Shown in pieces: positions 1-7,659 of a stretch of DNA of 64,000 bases. The position numbers and the translations under genes are program-made. This DNA is from Chloroflexota bacterium (GTDB lineage Bacteria > Chloroflexota > Anaerolineae > Anaerolineales > Villigracilaceae). The notes beneath the pieces were generated by a model that saw nothing but the letters and a program-made list of their open reading frames with translations, searched no databases and was not told the DNA's origin. Each line of letters begins with the position of its first letter. The stretch's first letter is position 1. Location: the NCBI GenBank assembly GCA_019873655.1, contig JAIOAU010000003.1, positions 62,001 to 126,000 of the forward strand. Direction: 5' to 3'.

Positions 1-150
1 GCCGGGCTGGTAGAAAGCCAGGTAGTCCACGGCGATCACCTTCGGCGCGGTGCGGAAGGGGATGCGATACCAGCCCAAGAGCCGGGCAATCTCCAGATCG
101 CGCGGCGAGGGCAGGAGACAGACGAGGACGAGGGAGGAGGAAGATAACAT
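1..150 (-). CDS. Partial CDS of unknown function, cut by the window edge
   Basis: The first 50 codons of a minus-strand gene are visible; the rest lies outside the window. The product begins MLSSSSLVLVCLLPSPRDLE and continues with a hydrophilic stretch containing GWYRIPFRTAPKVIAVDYL. The start codon shares one base with the stop of the restriction endonuclease gene (TGATG), so translation is probably coupled and the gene belongs to the same transcript. The initial hydrophobic stretch is too short to be called a membrane segment with confidence. I do not assign a family. Its position after a methyltransferase and an endonuclease allows a role connected to restriction, but nothing in the visible part shows one. 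Confidence 0.6.
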   Translation of the reverse strand, partial: MLSSSSLVLVCLLPSPRDLEIARLLGWYRIPFRTAPKVIAVDYLAFYQPG

Positions 151-878
151 CAGACCTTTGCGGAATTAAATTCCACCAGTTTTTTCCAGTCAATATTCCC
201 GTCCTGACAGAACTCGCCTAAAAACTCCTGCGTGAATAAATTGAGAAGACGTCCGTACTCGGCTTGGAACTCCTCGTTACGTTCCTTGGCGCGACGGCCG
301 AGCGGCTCGATAATGTCCACGTAGAGTTGGCTGTTGCCAGAGATGAACTCCCAGAAGGCCTGACCGCAGAGTTTCTGATAGTCGCCTTTGTCGGGCTGGT
401 TATCTTTCCCATAACAGCAGCCATTGATGGCAACGACCTGCCCTTGATGGCCGCTGGTACGCAGGATGCGTTGCGCCTTCTTGAAATTATCTATCATGCG
501 CTTGATTTGACTGCTGTTGCCCCAATTTGGCCCAGACTTTACAGAAACAATGTAGAGGACACCGTTTCTCTCAAATTCGAGGTCAACACCTTCGGCTGCC
601 GATTTCCGCCCACCGTAGACGCGCGAGCAAACAAAGATAGCCAATTCCTCCAGGAAGTCGCCAAAAATGGTTTCTTCTTGCGAAGAGAGATGAGCATCAA
701 GAAGAGACTTAACTAAATCTTGAGCAGTATGAATATTTTTAGCCTTAAACAGGTAAGGATTTTTTCGTTTCAAAATCTGCTTCAATCTCAAAGTGCGCAA
801 ACTGTCTGCCCGCCGCTTATGAAAACCGCCAATATTTTGCTCAACAAAATGGGCAACCTCATCAAGATTTAGTGGCAT
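150..878 (-). CDS. Type II restriction endonuclease, PD-(D/E)XK type (putative)
   Basis: This 242-residue protein probably cleaves DNA at the site methylated by the upstream methyltransferase. The likely catalytic core is a PD-(D/E)XK-like pattern: Asp99 in GVDLEF, then a strand ending SVKSGPNWGNSSQ with Lys114 as the metal-site lysine. The SGPNWGNS segment resembles endonucleases of the PmeII/TdeIII group as I recall them; the subfamily and the recognition site are not established here. The N-terminal 70 residues are helical and basic. The gene overlaps the methyltransferase by 17 bases and overlaps the following partial gene by one base, so the three are one translation-coupled unit. The endonuclease call rests on motif and context; the fold was not tested. 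Confidence 0.75.
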   Translation of the reverse strand: MPLNLDEVAHFVEQNIGGFHKRRADSLRTLRLKQILKRKNPYLFKAKNIHTAQDLVKSLLDAHLSSQEETIFGDFLEELAIFVCSRVYGGRKSAAEGVDLEFERNGVLYIVSVKSGPNWGNSSQIKRMIDNFKKAQRILRTSGHQGQVVAINGCCYGKDNQPDKGDYQKLCGQAFWEFISGNSQLYVDIIEPLGRRAKERNEEFQAEYGRLLNLFTQEFLGEFCQDGNIDWKKLVEFNSAKV

Positions 879-1734
879 TATAGTTTCCTTTCTCCTCTAG
901 CAAAGCCAATTGAAGAGGCGCCTCAAGTACAGGGAGAATTCCCTGTTGCGCCAATTGAAAATATTCTGGCAAAATCTCAATACCAACAGCATTACGTCCC
1001 ATGCGTTGGGCCACGCGCACTGTCGTTCCAGAACCCATAAATGGATCTAAAACCCAATCACCAGGACGAGTAAACAGTTTGATGAACCACTCCGGTAAAT
1101 CTTCAGGAAAAACTGCGCTATGGTTGCGGTTCTTCGTTTCTGTCGCAAGGTGCAATACATTGGTCGGATAAACCTTATCGCGACCAATCCAGTTCGCGAC
1201 ACGTTTACCAAAGCCGCTCCCCACTCGTGATGTATCGCGGACCAAATCCGTTTCACTTAGTTTCTTTAACCGCCGTTCTGCCCACTCTCCCATCGGTATC
1301 ATTACTTCTTCCTGATACATATGGAATTTGCGATTTTTGTTGAATTGCAAAAGGCGTTCCCAAGAATCTCGGAATCGATTAGGCCACTTACCTGGATAAC
1401 TGTTTTTCTTGTGCCAGATAAATTCCTCTGTCCAGAGCCAGCCTTGCTTCCGCATAGCAAGAATCAACTCAATAACATATGTGTGCCGCTCTCCATTGAC
1501 AACCTTTTCCTTGATGTTTAACACGAATGTACCTGTTGGTTTTAATACGCGCAATAATTCAGCCGAGATGGGCAAGAACCATTCCACATAATCATCTGGC
1601 CGAATGCCACCATAAGTGTTTGCTCGACTATCAGCGTAAGGTGGCGAAGTGAAAATCAAATCCATAGAATTGTCGGGCAATTCTTTGAGTTTTTCCCGAC
1701 AATCACCCAGAATTAGACGTGCTTCGATCTTCAT
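862..1734 (-). CDS. Type II DNA methyltransferase, beta-class amino methylase
   Basis: This 290-residue S-adenosylmethionine-dependent methylase is likely to modify an exocyclic amino group and so protect host DNA from the adjacent endonuclease. The catalytic motif IV is TSPPY at residues 29-33, and the AdoMet-binding motif I is DPFMGSGTT at residues 230-238. This order, IV before I, defines the beta class. An SPPY form is more often seen in N4-cytosine methylases, though N6-adenine enzymes also occur. The protein is full length for a small beta-class enzyme. Upstream there is only an 8-base gap between a TATAAT box and the start codon, so the message may be leaderless. Target specificity cannot be read from the sequence. 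Confidence 0.92.
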   Translation of the reverse strand: MKIEARLILGDCREKLKELPDNSMDLIFTSPPYADSRANTYGGIRPDDYVEWFLPISAELLRVLKPTGTFVLNIKEKVVNGERHTYVIELILAMRKQGWLWTEEFIWHKKNSYPGKWPNRFRDSWERLLQFNKNRKFHMYQEEVMIPMGEWAERRLKKLSETDLVRDTSRVGSGFGKRVANWIGRDKVYPTNVLHLATETKNRNHSAVFPEDLPEWFIKLFTRPGDWVLDPFMGSGTTVRVAQRMGRNAVGIEILPEYFQLAQQGILPVLEAPLQLALLEEKGNYNATKS

Positions 1735-1741
1735 GCCATAA

Positions 1742-1747
1742 ATTATA
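1742..1747 (-). promoter_or_regulatory. -10 box of the restriction-modification operon
   Basis: A perfect TATAAT on the minus strand ends eight bases before the methyltransferase ATG. A transcript initiated here would start at or next to the start codon, so translation would be leaderless. No good -35 hexamer lies 16-18 bases upstream. A purine-rich GGGGAGGAG lies upstream of the box and cannot serve as a ribosome site for this start. Confidence 0.5.
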
Positions 1748-1770
1748 CTCTCAACTCCTCCCCAGAATCA

Positions 1771-1798
1771 CAAGCCGCCTGCTCACGCAGACGGCTTG
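1771..1798 (-). terminator. Hairpin after the PLP enzyme gene
   Basis: CAAGCCGCCTGC and GCAGACGGCTTG pair with one mismatch around a TCAC loop. It lies 26 bases after the stop of the minus-strand PLP enzyme. No strong U-run follows, so it may be a weak terminator or simply an RNA-stabilising hairpin. Confidence 0.4.
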
Positions 1799-1826
1799 AC
1801 TTTCGACTTCTGACCTTCGACTACTA
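1798..1826. repeat. Heptamer array (GACTTTC type) abutting a stop codon
   Basis: Four consecutive 7-base units read GACTTTC, GACTTCT, GACCTTC, GACTACT on the + strand. On the minus strand the array begins at the TAG stop codon of the PLP enzyme gene. The same unit type (GTCAAAA/GTCGAAG when read in reverse) forms the arms of the insertion inside copA at 24481-24529. Here only one arm is seen. Confidence 0.7.
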
Positions 1827-3290
1827 CATCAACCCCACTTCCGCGTTGAACTCCTCAATCAGCGCGTCGATTTCCTCTGCCTGCTGTTGGACGCCTTTCC
1901 AGTACTCGCGGTCGTTCCACATGCGGACGATTTCCTCGTAGGTCTTGCCTTGCTGTTCGACCCAGGTGTAGTACTTCAAGTTGTGGACGCGGCGGCGGTC
2001 GGCGTAGCGCAGTTCGAGCAGATTGTCGGTGGACTGCTGAAGAATCCAGCGGGCGTAGTCGGCGGCGGCGTCGCGCTCGGTGTACTCGCCGTACTCGGCG
2101 CGCATTTCCGCCAGGCGGCTCTGGTACAGTTCCATCGAGTCGGTCAGCACAGTAATCATGATGTCATCTTCGCCCATCTCGTAGTATTTGGCCGCCTTGA
2201 TGGCGCTCAACACGTTGGAAATGCCCGAAAAGCCGAGCAAATCGAGATTGGCGACCAATGCCTCCGGGACGCCCATCTTCACCAGATATTCCCGTCCTGC
2301 CTTTTCGTTAAACAAGCGTGCCAGACTCACCACCGCGTTGTCGTCAATCGCCACGACCATGTCGGTGTTCTTGACGTTGTGAATCCACGGCACGTGCTTG
2401 TCGCCGATGCCCTCGATGCGATGCGCGCCGAAGCCGTTCTCCAGCAGGGTCGGGCATTGCAGAGCCTCGCTGGCGACGATGACGCTGCCGGGGAAGACCT
2501 GCTTCATGTAGTCGCCGCTGGCAATCGTCCCGGCCGAACCGGTGGCGGAGGCCATGCCCCGATAGACGCCGCGCGGACCGGCGGCCTGCCGAACCACTTC
2601 CTCCATCGCGTGGCCGGTCACCTCGTAGTGCCACAGGTAGTTGCCGAATTCCTCGAACTGGTTGAAAATCATCAGGTCTTCGCCCGACTTGCGCAGTTCC
2701 CAGCACTTGTCGAAGATTTCCTTGACGTTCGATTCCGAACCGGGTGTCTTGATGACCTCGCCCGCAATCTTCGAGAGCCAGTCGAAGCGCTCCTTGCTCA
2801 TCCCCTCCGGCAGGATGGCGATGGACGTGCAGGCCAGCAGGGCCGAATCGTAGGCCCCGCCGCGGCAGAAATTGCCGGTCGAGGGCCAGACGGCCTTCTG
2901 CGTGGTCGGGTCGAACTGACCCGTGACCAGCCGCGGGACGAGACAGCCAAATGCCGCCCCGACCTTGTGCGCGCCGGTCGGGAACCACTTGCCGACCAGA
3001 ACAATAATCCGCGCCGGGACGCCGGTCAGCGCCGGGGGCAGTTCCATCCAATTCACGCCGCCGAAGCCGCCGCCTTTGGCCTTCGGCTCGTTCTTCCAGG
3101 TGATGCGGAACAGGTTGCGCGGATGGACGTCCCACAGCCCGATGCCCTTCAGTTCTTCCTTGATTTTGGCCGGAATCCTGGACGGGTCTTTCATCTGGGC
3201 GAAGGTGGGGATGATAATGTTACGCTCGCGGGCGCGTTGAATGGCGCGGGCGCGGCGCTCTTTATGGATGGTGAGGTCTATTCTGGACAT
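1824..3290 (-). CDS. Fold-type-II PLP-dependent enzyme (lyase/synthase-like), specific reaction unknown
   Basis: A 488-residue PLP enzyme of the tryptophan synthase beta/cysteine synthase fold. Lys109 in KWFPTGAHKVGAAFG is the expected PLP Schiff-base lysine, and STGNFCRGG (137-145) is the usual Ser/Thr-Gly-Asn phosphate-cradle region. It is longer than cysteine synthase (about 310 residues) and carries a C-terminal helical region. The start at 3290 is chosen because AGGAG lies seven bases before it; an upstream ATG would add 21 residues encoded by the operator region. It stands alone, with its own promoter and a palindrome identical to the one in front of the purine operon. Inference: it acts on an amino acid intermediate of purine breakdown. 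It lacks the Lys-site motifs I expect in diaminopropionate ammonia-lyase. Confidence 0.8.
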   Translation of the reverse strand: MSRIDLTIHKERRARAIQRARERNIIIPTFAQMKDPSRIPAKIKEELKGIGLWDVHPRNLFRITWKNEPKAKGGGFGGVNWMELPPALTGVPARIIVLVGKWFPTGAHKVGAAFGCLVPRLVTGQFDPTTQKAVWPSTGNFCRGGAYDSALLACTSIAILPEGMSKERFDWLSKIAGEVIKTPGSESNVKEIFDKCWELRKSGEDLMIFNQFEEFGNYLWHYEVTGHAMEEVVRQAAGPRGVYRGMASATGSAGTIASGDYMKQVFPGSVIVASEALQCPTLLENGFGAHRIEGIGDKHVPWIHNVKNTDMVVAIDDNAVVSLARLFNEKAGREYLVKMGVPEALVANLDLLGFSGISNVLSAIKAAKYYEMGEDDIMITVLTDSMELYQSRLAEMRAEYGEYTERDAAADYARWILQQSTDNLLELRYADRRRVHNLKYYTWVEQQGKTYEEIVRMWNDREYWKGVQQQAEEIDALIEEFNAEVGLM

Positions 3291-3341
3291 GAGAACACTC
3301 CTGTTCAGATTTCCGGAGTCTCGATGACTTCGGAAGTCTAT

Positions 3342-3354
3342 GTTGTCTGACAAC
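3342..3354. promoter_or_regulatory. 13-bp palindromic operator, copy 1
   Basis: GTTGTCTGACAAC is a perfect palindrome around a central T. It begins three bases downstream of the -10 box of the minus-strand PLP enzyme gene, where a bound repressor would block initiation. An identical 13-mer lies at the same kind of position before the 8-oxoguanine deaminase gene. The form (GTC...GAC core) fits operators of HutC-type GntR regulators, one of which is encoded at 19084-19803. Confidence 0.75.
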
Positions 3355-3357
3355 TTA

Positions 3358-3363
3358 ATTATA
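3358..3363 (-). promoter_or_regulatory. -10 box of the PLP enzyme gene
   Basis: TATAAT on the minus strand, 68 bases from the chosen start codon. The best -35 candidate is ATGACG/TGACGA at a spacing of 17-18, matching TTGACA only partly. The operator at 3342-3354 lies across the expected transcription start. Confidence 0.6.
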
Positions 3364-3393
3364 CTCCTATTCGTCCCAAATCGTCATTCGGCC

Positions 3394-3422
3394 TTGACAA
3401 TTGGCCGCCAAGAAGATATAAA
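3394..3422 (+). promoter_or_regulatory. Sigma-70-type promoter of the lipoprotein gene
   Basis: TTGACA at 3394-3399 and TATAAA at 3417-3422 are separated by exactly 17 bases, a near-consensus housekeeping promoter. It fires away from the PLP enzyme promoter and would start about 30 bases before the lipoprotein ATG. Confidence 0.75.
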
Positions 3423-3460
3423 CCGGATAATTCTTATCCAATTTCAAAAAGGATGCCGCG

Positions 3461-4027
3461 ATGAAACTCTTCCCCACCCTGTCCGTGTTTCTGATTGCCG
3501 CGCTGCTGCTCTCTGGCTGCCGCCCCCCCGCCTCGGACGACGGGACGCCGCCCGAACGGTCTTCGGCCTCCGGCAACGATCCCTGTCTCCAGGGAACGTG
3601 GATGATGTCCAACGAAGACCTCAACTCGACCATGCAAGCGCTGGCGCCTATTCCCAACCTGAGCATTCCCACCGGCGCGCTGGTCATGACGTTCATCGGC
3701 AATGACTTCGCCTACGGTTCGGATAACTTGACGATGCGCATGTCGATGCCCGGCGGCTACATGGAAACCGAGGCGGCCTTTCTGTTCACGGCGTCCTTTT
3801 CCACCTCGAACAGCGTCATCCAGTTCACGAACACGGTCTATGAGACAGAGGAATTCGTCTGGCGGGCCGTCATCGACGGCGAGGTCAGCGAAGTCGCCGG
3901 TCCGAACACGGTGCGTTTCCCCGTCCCCGGCAACGGACCCTACGGCTGCTCCGCCGACGCCCTGACCTTCGAGGCCGTCAGCGGCGCGACCGGCCCGGTT
4001 GTCCTGTTTTTCACGCGCCAGCGTTAA
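3461..4027 (+). CDS. Lipoprotein of unknown function
   Basis: A 188-residue secreted lipoprotein. The N-terminus MKLFPTLSVFLIAALLLSGC is a type II signal peptide with lipobox LLSGC; Cys20 would be lipidated. After a short Pro/Ser-rich linker comes a single globular domain of about 145 residues beginning CLQGTWMMSNEDLN, rich in beta-strand-like alternation. Such a GTW opening is common in lipocalin-like domains, but I do not assert membership. It is transcribed alone from a strong promoter and converges with the next gene. No ligand or catalytic residues can be named. Confidence 0.8.
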   Translation: MKLFPTLSVFLIAALLLSGCRPPASDDGTPPERSSASGNDPCLQGTWMMSNEDLNSTMQALAPIPNLSIPTGALVMTFIGNDFAYGSDNLTMRMSMPGGYMETEAAFLFTASFSTSNSVIQFTNTVYETEEFVWRAVIDGEVSEVAGPNTVRFPVPGNGPYGCSADALTFEAVSGATGPVVLFFTRQR

Positions 4028-4044
4028 GAGACGGCAACGATCTT

Positions 4045-4566
4045 CTATCCTTCCAGCACGAAACTCACCTGATTGGGACGCACGATCAACAAAGGAACGT
4101 GCAAAACGCCCATCTGGGGGAGAACCGGGCTGGAAATGTAGGCGTTGTAGAGCGACATCCACACCACCCGCGAGGTGGCCAGGCTGACGCCGAAGTCGGT
4201 CTTCGAAGAGATGCGCGCTTTGGCCTTGATAATGAACGCCCCCAGCAACACGGTAACCGGCTCCCAGACGCGGTTCAGTTCGCTTTCGTCGTAGTCGATC
4301 GTATCCTGGGTCGGCGGCACGATGTGGAAAGCGACGATCTGCTCGGTCGGCAGGAACATTTCCGGCGCGTTGAACGGCTTCACCTGCGGGCCGCAGAAAT
4401 TGATCACCTGCGCCCTGACAAAGTGAACATACTCGGGCGCAGCGTCGGTCCGCAGCCAGGTACTGACGCGCACCCCCTGTTTGGTCACCGCCTCGCCGCG
4501 CACCAGCATGGCCTGGGTATAGGCCATGACCAGGGTGGTCTTTTCATCTGGGGCGAGCGTGTACAT
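4045..4566 (-). CDS. Conserved hypothetical protein
   Basis: A 173-residue protein without a signal peptide or clear membrane segment. It begins MYTLAPDEKTTLVMAYTQAM and is preceded by a good AGGAGAG ribosome site. The region around residues 100-115 (PVTVLLGAFIIKAKARI) is hydrophobic but short. The composition is that of a compact alpha/beta cytosolic protein. I do not recognise a family. It is monocistronic: a terminator-like hairpin follows the gene upstream of it, and it converges with the lipoprotein gene on the other strand. Confidence 0.7.
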   Translation of the reverse strand: MYTLAPDEKTTLVMAYTQAMLVRGEAVTKQGVRVSTWLRTDAAPEYVHFVRAQVINFCGPQVKPFNAPEMFLPTEQIVAFHIVPPTQDTIDYDESELNRVWEPVTVLLGAFIIKAKARISSKTDFGVSLATSRVVWMSLYNAYISSPVLPQMGVLHVPLLIVRPNQVSFVLEG

Positions 4567-4643
4567 TCGATCTCTCCTCGAACAAATCTGTAAAAATTAT
4601 GCCCCAGAAAAGACTCGACGGAGTTTACGCCATCCTTACAAAA

Positions 4644-4666
4644 CAAAAAGCCGGCCGCAGCCGGCT
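4644..4666 (-). terminator. Rho-independent terminator of the lipoprotein/aminotransferase genes
   Basis: On the minus strand AGCCGGC, a TGCG loop and GCCGGCT are followed by TTTTG. The hairpin lies 19 bases after the stop codon of the lipoprotein gene ending at 4685. Confidence 0.85.
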
Positions 4667-4684
4667 GGAGATTTGCGCATCTTC

Positions 4685-5536
4685 TCAAGGATAGACGCCG
4701 ATCTCAACATAGTACCAGACGCCGTCCCGCTCGGCGAAGAAAGAGACCATGTTTTCAGCCGGTTCGGGATTGAAGGCCGCGCCGCTGCAACAGTAATAGT
4801 GGTGAACCAGATCATAATCAAGCGCAATCTCCTGACCGTCGTAAACCGCCCCCACTCTGCCGTTGCGCTGGAAGAAGTAGAAGGGGCGGCCGGCCATCGT
4901 CTGGAAACCGAAGGCTTCTTCATAGCCATAGGTGACGTTCAACAGTTCGCCATCCACGATGATTCCGCCCAGCGGCATGCCCGTGGGCGTACCCACCGCC
5001 ACCTCCACCACCCAATGGTGATCGTAGAGCCATAATCCTCGCAGCAACGGCACCGGCCCGGCAATGCCCAGGTCCATGCGGTAGATTTCGGCCCCATCGC
5101 GCAGGACAACCAGCGTGGCGGTAGGATATACAATTCCGCCCAAATCGAGGTTGGCGTTTTCGATGCGGGCCGTGATGAGGCTGCCGTCCAGTTCGCCCTG
5201 ATACTGATTGGGGTCGGCAGAGTCGAAAGGCGCGAGGGGGACCATGGCCGGGTCGGGACGGGCGCGCTCGGCGGCCCGGACGGCCAGCACCGCCTCCATC
5301 GTCCCTCGCGCCGGGACGAAGTCGCGCCCCTCGGTGGCGAGAAAGGAGACCAAAGGATACTCCTCGACGACCATGCCGGGCGGCAGAACCAGGGGAGTCT
5401 GACGGGTAACCGTCAGCGGCGGAGTCGGCGAGGGAGAAGCGGTCGGCGTCGGCGAGGGGGCAGGGGTCGCGGGGGCGCAAGCCGAAAGCATCGCCAGGGC
5501 AAGCAGGAACAGGGTCCGGAGAGGGAACGGTTTCAT
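4685..5536 (-). CDS. Lipoprotein of unknown function
   Basis: A 283-residue lipoprotein: signal peptide MKPFPLRTLFLLALAMLSAC, lipobox LSAC, then a TP/SP-rich linker typical of Anaerolineae exported proteins. The mature part of about 230 residues has many aromatic and glycine residues and ends in FAERDGVWYYVEIGVYP. No known domain is recognised. The reading frame stays open far upstream, but the start at 5536 is fixed by the signal peptide and by a 4-base ATGA overlap with the aminotransferase gene, so the two are probably co-transcribed. A good terminator follows. Confidence 0.8.
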   Translation of the reverse strand: MKPFPLRTLFLLALAMLSACAPATPAPSPTPTASPSPTPPLTVTRQTPLVLPPGMVVEEYPLVSFLATEGRDFVPARGTMEAVLAVRAAERARPDPAMVPLAPFDSADPNQYQGELDGSLITARIENANLDLGGIVYPTATLVVLRDGAEIYRMDLGIAGPVPLLRGLWLYDHHWVVEVAVGTPTGMPLGGIIVDGELLNVTYGYEEAFGFQTMAGRPFYFFQRNGRVGAVYDGQEIALDYDLVHHYYCCSGAAFNPEPAENMVSFFAERDGVWYYVEIGVYP

Positions 5537-6723
5537 GTCTCGACTTCCAAAGCGCGCGCCATCCTCTCCAGCGCCTCGGCAAGGGTGGCGCGCGGACAGC
5601 CAAAATTCAGGCGCACAAAGCCCTCGCCGCCGGGGCCGAACTCGGCGCCGTCGTTGAGAGCCACGCGCGCTTTCTGCACGAAGAACTGATGCGGCGACCC
5701 CTGGATGCGACCGGCGCGGAGCAGGTCGGTGCAATCCAGCCAGGCCAGATAGGTGGCGGCAGGGAGGCTGGTGCGGACGCCGGGCAAGCGGCGGGCGACG
5801 AAATCGGCCAGAAAATCGCGGTTGGCGGTCAGATAACGGTTCAGGGCGGCCAGCCAGTCGTCGCAGGCGCCGGAGAAGGCGGCCTGGGCAGCCGCCAGCC
5901 CGAGACTGTTGACATGCAAGGTCATCGCCTCGAGAGTTTTTCGATACCGGAGGCGCAAGTCCTCGTCGGGGATGATGGCAAAACCGCAGAACAAACCGGC
6001 CACGTTGAAGGTCTTGCTGGGGGCGATCAGGGTGATGGTGCGGGCAGCCACCGCCGGGTCGAGGGCGGCGATGGGAGTGTGGGTCGCGCCGCCGAGCAGC
6101 AGTTCGGCGTGAATTTCGTCCGAGCAAATCACCGCCCCGTAGCGCAGACACAGGTCGGCCATGCGGCTCAAGTCCGCCCGGCTGTAAGTCTGGCCGGTGG
6201 GATTGTGCGGATTGCAGAGCAGGAACATGCTGGTCGAAGCGCCGCCGGAACGGAAAGCGGCTTCAAAGACGTCCCAATCGATCTCGTACGCGACATATTG
6301 GCTATGCGCAACCCGCGCCAGGGGCGCGTCCTGACGCACCAGACCGGCCGCAGCGTGGACGCTCAAGAACGGCGGATAGACCGGCGGCTGGACCAGAATC
6401 CCCTGCCCCGGCTGACAGACCGCCCGCGCCGCGGCCGCAAACGCCGAGACGACCCCCGGCGTGGCAACGACCATCTCGGGCGTCGCCTGCCAGCCGTAGA
6501 GACGCTGCAAACGGGCAGCCACCGTCTCGGCCAGTTCGCGGGTCGGAACGGCGTAACCGAAGACGCCGTGATCCACCGCCTGGCGCAGCGCCTCCAGGAC
6601 GGGCGGCGGGGCGGCGAAATCCATGTCGGCCACCCACAGCGGCAGAACATCGGGGTCGTAGCGCCGCCATTTGAGGCTGTTGGTCGAGCGGCGGTCGATG
6701 AGGCGGTCGAAATCGTATTGCAT
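5533..6723 (-). CDS. MalY/PatB family aminotransferase (probable cystathionine beta-lyase)
   Basis: A 396-residue fold-type-I PLP enzyme. The start MQYDFDRLIDRRSTNSLKWR followed by LPLWVADMDF is the signature of the PatB/MalY group, which typically cleaves cystathionine or other cysteine S-conjugates by beta-elimination. NPHNPTG (171-177) contacts the cofactor, SDEIH (201-205) holds the Asp that pairs with the pyridine nitrogen, and Lys237 in IAPSKTFNVAG is the Schiff-base lysine. The length is normal. It starts seven bases after the glycosyltransferase stop and overlaps the next lipoprotein gene. The actual substrate is not determined; MalY homologues also have regulatory roles in some species. 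Confidence 0.88.
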   Translation of the reverse strand: MQYDFDRLIDRRSTNSLKWRRYDPDVLPLWVADMDFAAPPPVLEALRQAVDHGVFGYAVPTRELAETVAARLQRLYGWQATPEMVVATPGVVSAFAAAARAVCQPGQGILVQPPVYPPFLSVHAAAGLVRQDAPLARVAHSQYVAYEIDWDVFEAAFRSGGASTSMFLLCNPHNPTGQTYSRADLSRMADLCLRYGAVICSDEIHAELLLGGATHTPIAALDPAVAARTITLIAPSKTFNVAGLFCGFAIIPDEDLRLRYRKTLEAMTLHVNSLGLAAAQAAFSGACDDWLAALNRYLTANRDFLADFVARRLPGVRTSLPAATYLAWLDCTDLLRAGRIQGSPHQFFVQKARVALNDGAEFGPGGEGFVRLNFGCPRATLAEALERMARALEVET

Positions 6724-6729
6724 GGAGAC

Positions 6730-7659
6730 TCACTTTTCCGGTTCCTCGCGGACGATGTAGAGCGGACGGCCCTTGGCCTCGTCGTACAATCGGCCGATGT
6801 ACTCGCCCAGCACGCCCAGAGAAATCAATTGGACGCCGCCCAGGAAGAGCACTGCAATCAGCGTGGTCGCCTGGCCGCCGAAGAACTGCGACCCGGCCAG
6901 ACGCAGGGCGATCACGACCGGAATGGCGATAATGGCAATCCCCGCCGAGACAAACCCTGCATACGTGGCAAGCTGGAGGGGAAAATACGAGAAACTGGTG
7001 ATGGCGTTGAGCGCCAGGCGGAGCATTTTCCTGAACGGGTATTTGGTCACACCGGCAAAGCGGGCGGCGCGCTTGTAGGGCACGCCGATCTGACGAAAGC
7101 CCACCCAGGCGGCCATGCCGCGCAGGAAGCGGTGGCGCTCACGCATCTTGCCGAGCACATCCACCACTTTGCGGTCGAGCAGGCGAAAATCGCCCGTGTC
7201 GAGCGGGATTTTGACATCGGTGATGCGAAAGATGATGCGATAGAAGAGCGCCGCGGTTGTGCGTTTGAACCAGGTCTCGCCCTCGCGCTCGGCGCGGACC
7301 GCGTAGACCACCTCGTAGCCCTCCCGCCATTTGGCAATCAGGTCGGGGATGAGTTCCGGCGGGTCCTGCAGGTCGGCGTCGATGATGACCACCGCCGCGC
7401 CGCGGGCGTAATCCAGGCCGGCGGTGACCGCGATCTGGTGGCCAAAATTGCGGGCGAAAATGACCGGCCGGACGCGCTTGTCCTGGCGGGCAAGTTCGCG
7501 CATCCGTTCGGTCGAGCCGTCGGTCGAGCCGTCGTCCACGAGGACCAGTTCCCAGGTCAGGCCCTGGGCGTCCATCACCGCCTTGACCCGCCGGTACAGT
7601 TCGGGGATGTTGTCGAACTCATTGTAGATCGGGGCAACGATCGAAATCTCGATGGTCAT
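6730..7659 (-). CDS. Glycosyltransferase family 2, DPM1/GtrB-like membrane protein
   Basis: A 309-residue enzyme likely to move a sugar from a nucleotide donor to a polyprenyl phosphate on the inner face of the membrane. The N-terminal GT-A domain has [15 protein letters not shown] at its start, a VDDGSTDGS nucleotide-binding motif and DADLQDPPE, the metal-binding Asp-X-Asp region of the GtrB/DPM group. The C-terminal third carries two hydrophobic segments (about 225-255 and 265-290), as in GtrB and ArnC relatives. Its start overlaps the AI-2E transporter stop by four bases, so the genes are co-translated. The sugar and lipid are unknown. Confidence 0.9.
   Translation of the reverse strand: MTIEISIVAPIYNEFDNIPELYRRVKAVMDAQGLTWELVLVDDGSTDGSTERMRELARQDKRVRPVIFARNFGHQIAVTAGLDYARGAAVVIIDADLQDPPELIPDLIAKWREGYEVVYAVRAEREGETWFKRTTAALFYRIIFRITDVKIPLDTGDFRLLDRKVVDVLGKMRERHRFLRGMAAWVGFRQIGVPYKRAARFAGVTKYPFRKMLRLALNAITSFSYFPLQLATYAGFVSAGIAIIAIPVVIALRLAGSQFFGGQATTLIAVLFLGGVQLISLGVLGEYIGRLYDEAKGRPLYIVREEPEK

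Noticed and set aside
1824-3290. PLP enzyme as diaminopropionate ammonia-lyase (YgeX) or threonine synthase
   Set aside because: The lysine region KWFPTGAHKVGAAFG and the loop STGNFCRGG differ from both families as I know them, and a separate threonine synthase is present at 8783-10051.
4685-6151. A single 488-residue protein covering the lipoprotein and part of the aminotransferase region
   Set aside because: The upstream half is out of frame with the clear PatB-type aminotransferase, and the lipoprotein signal peptide fixes the real start at 5536.
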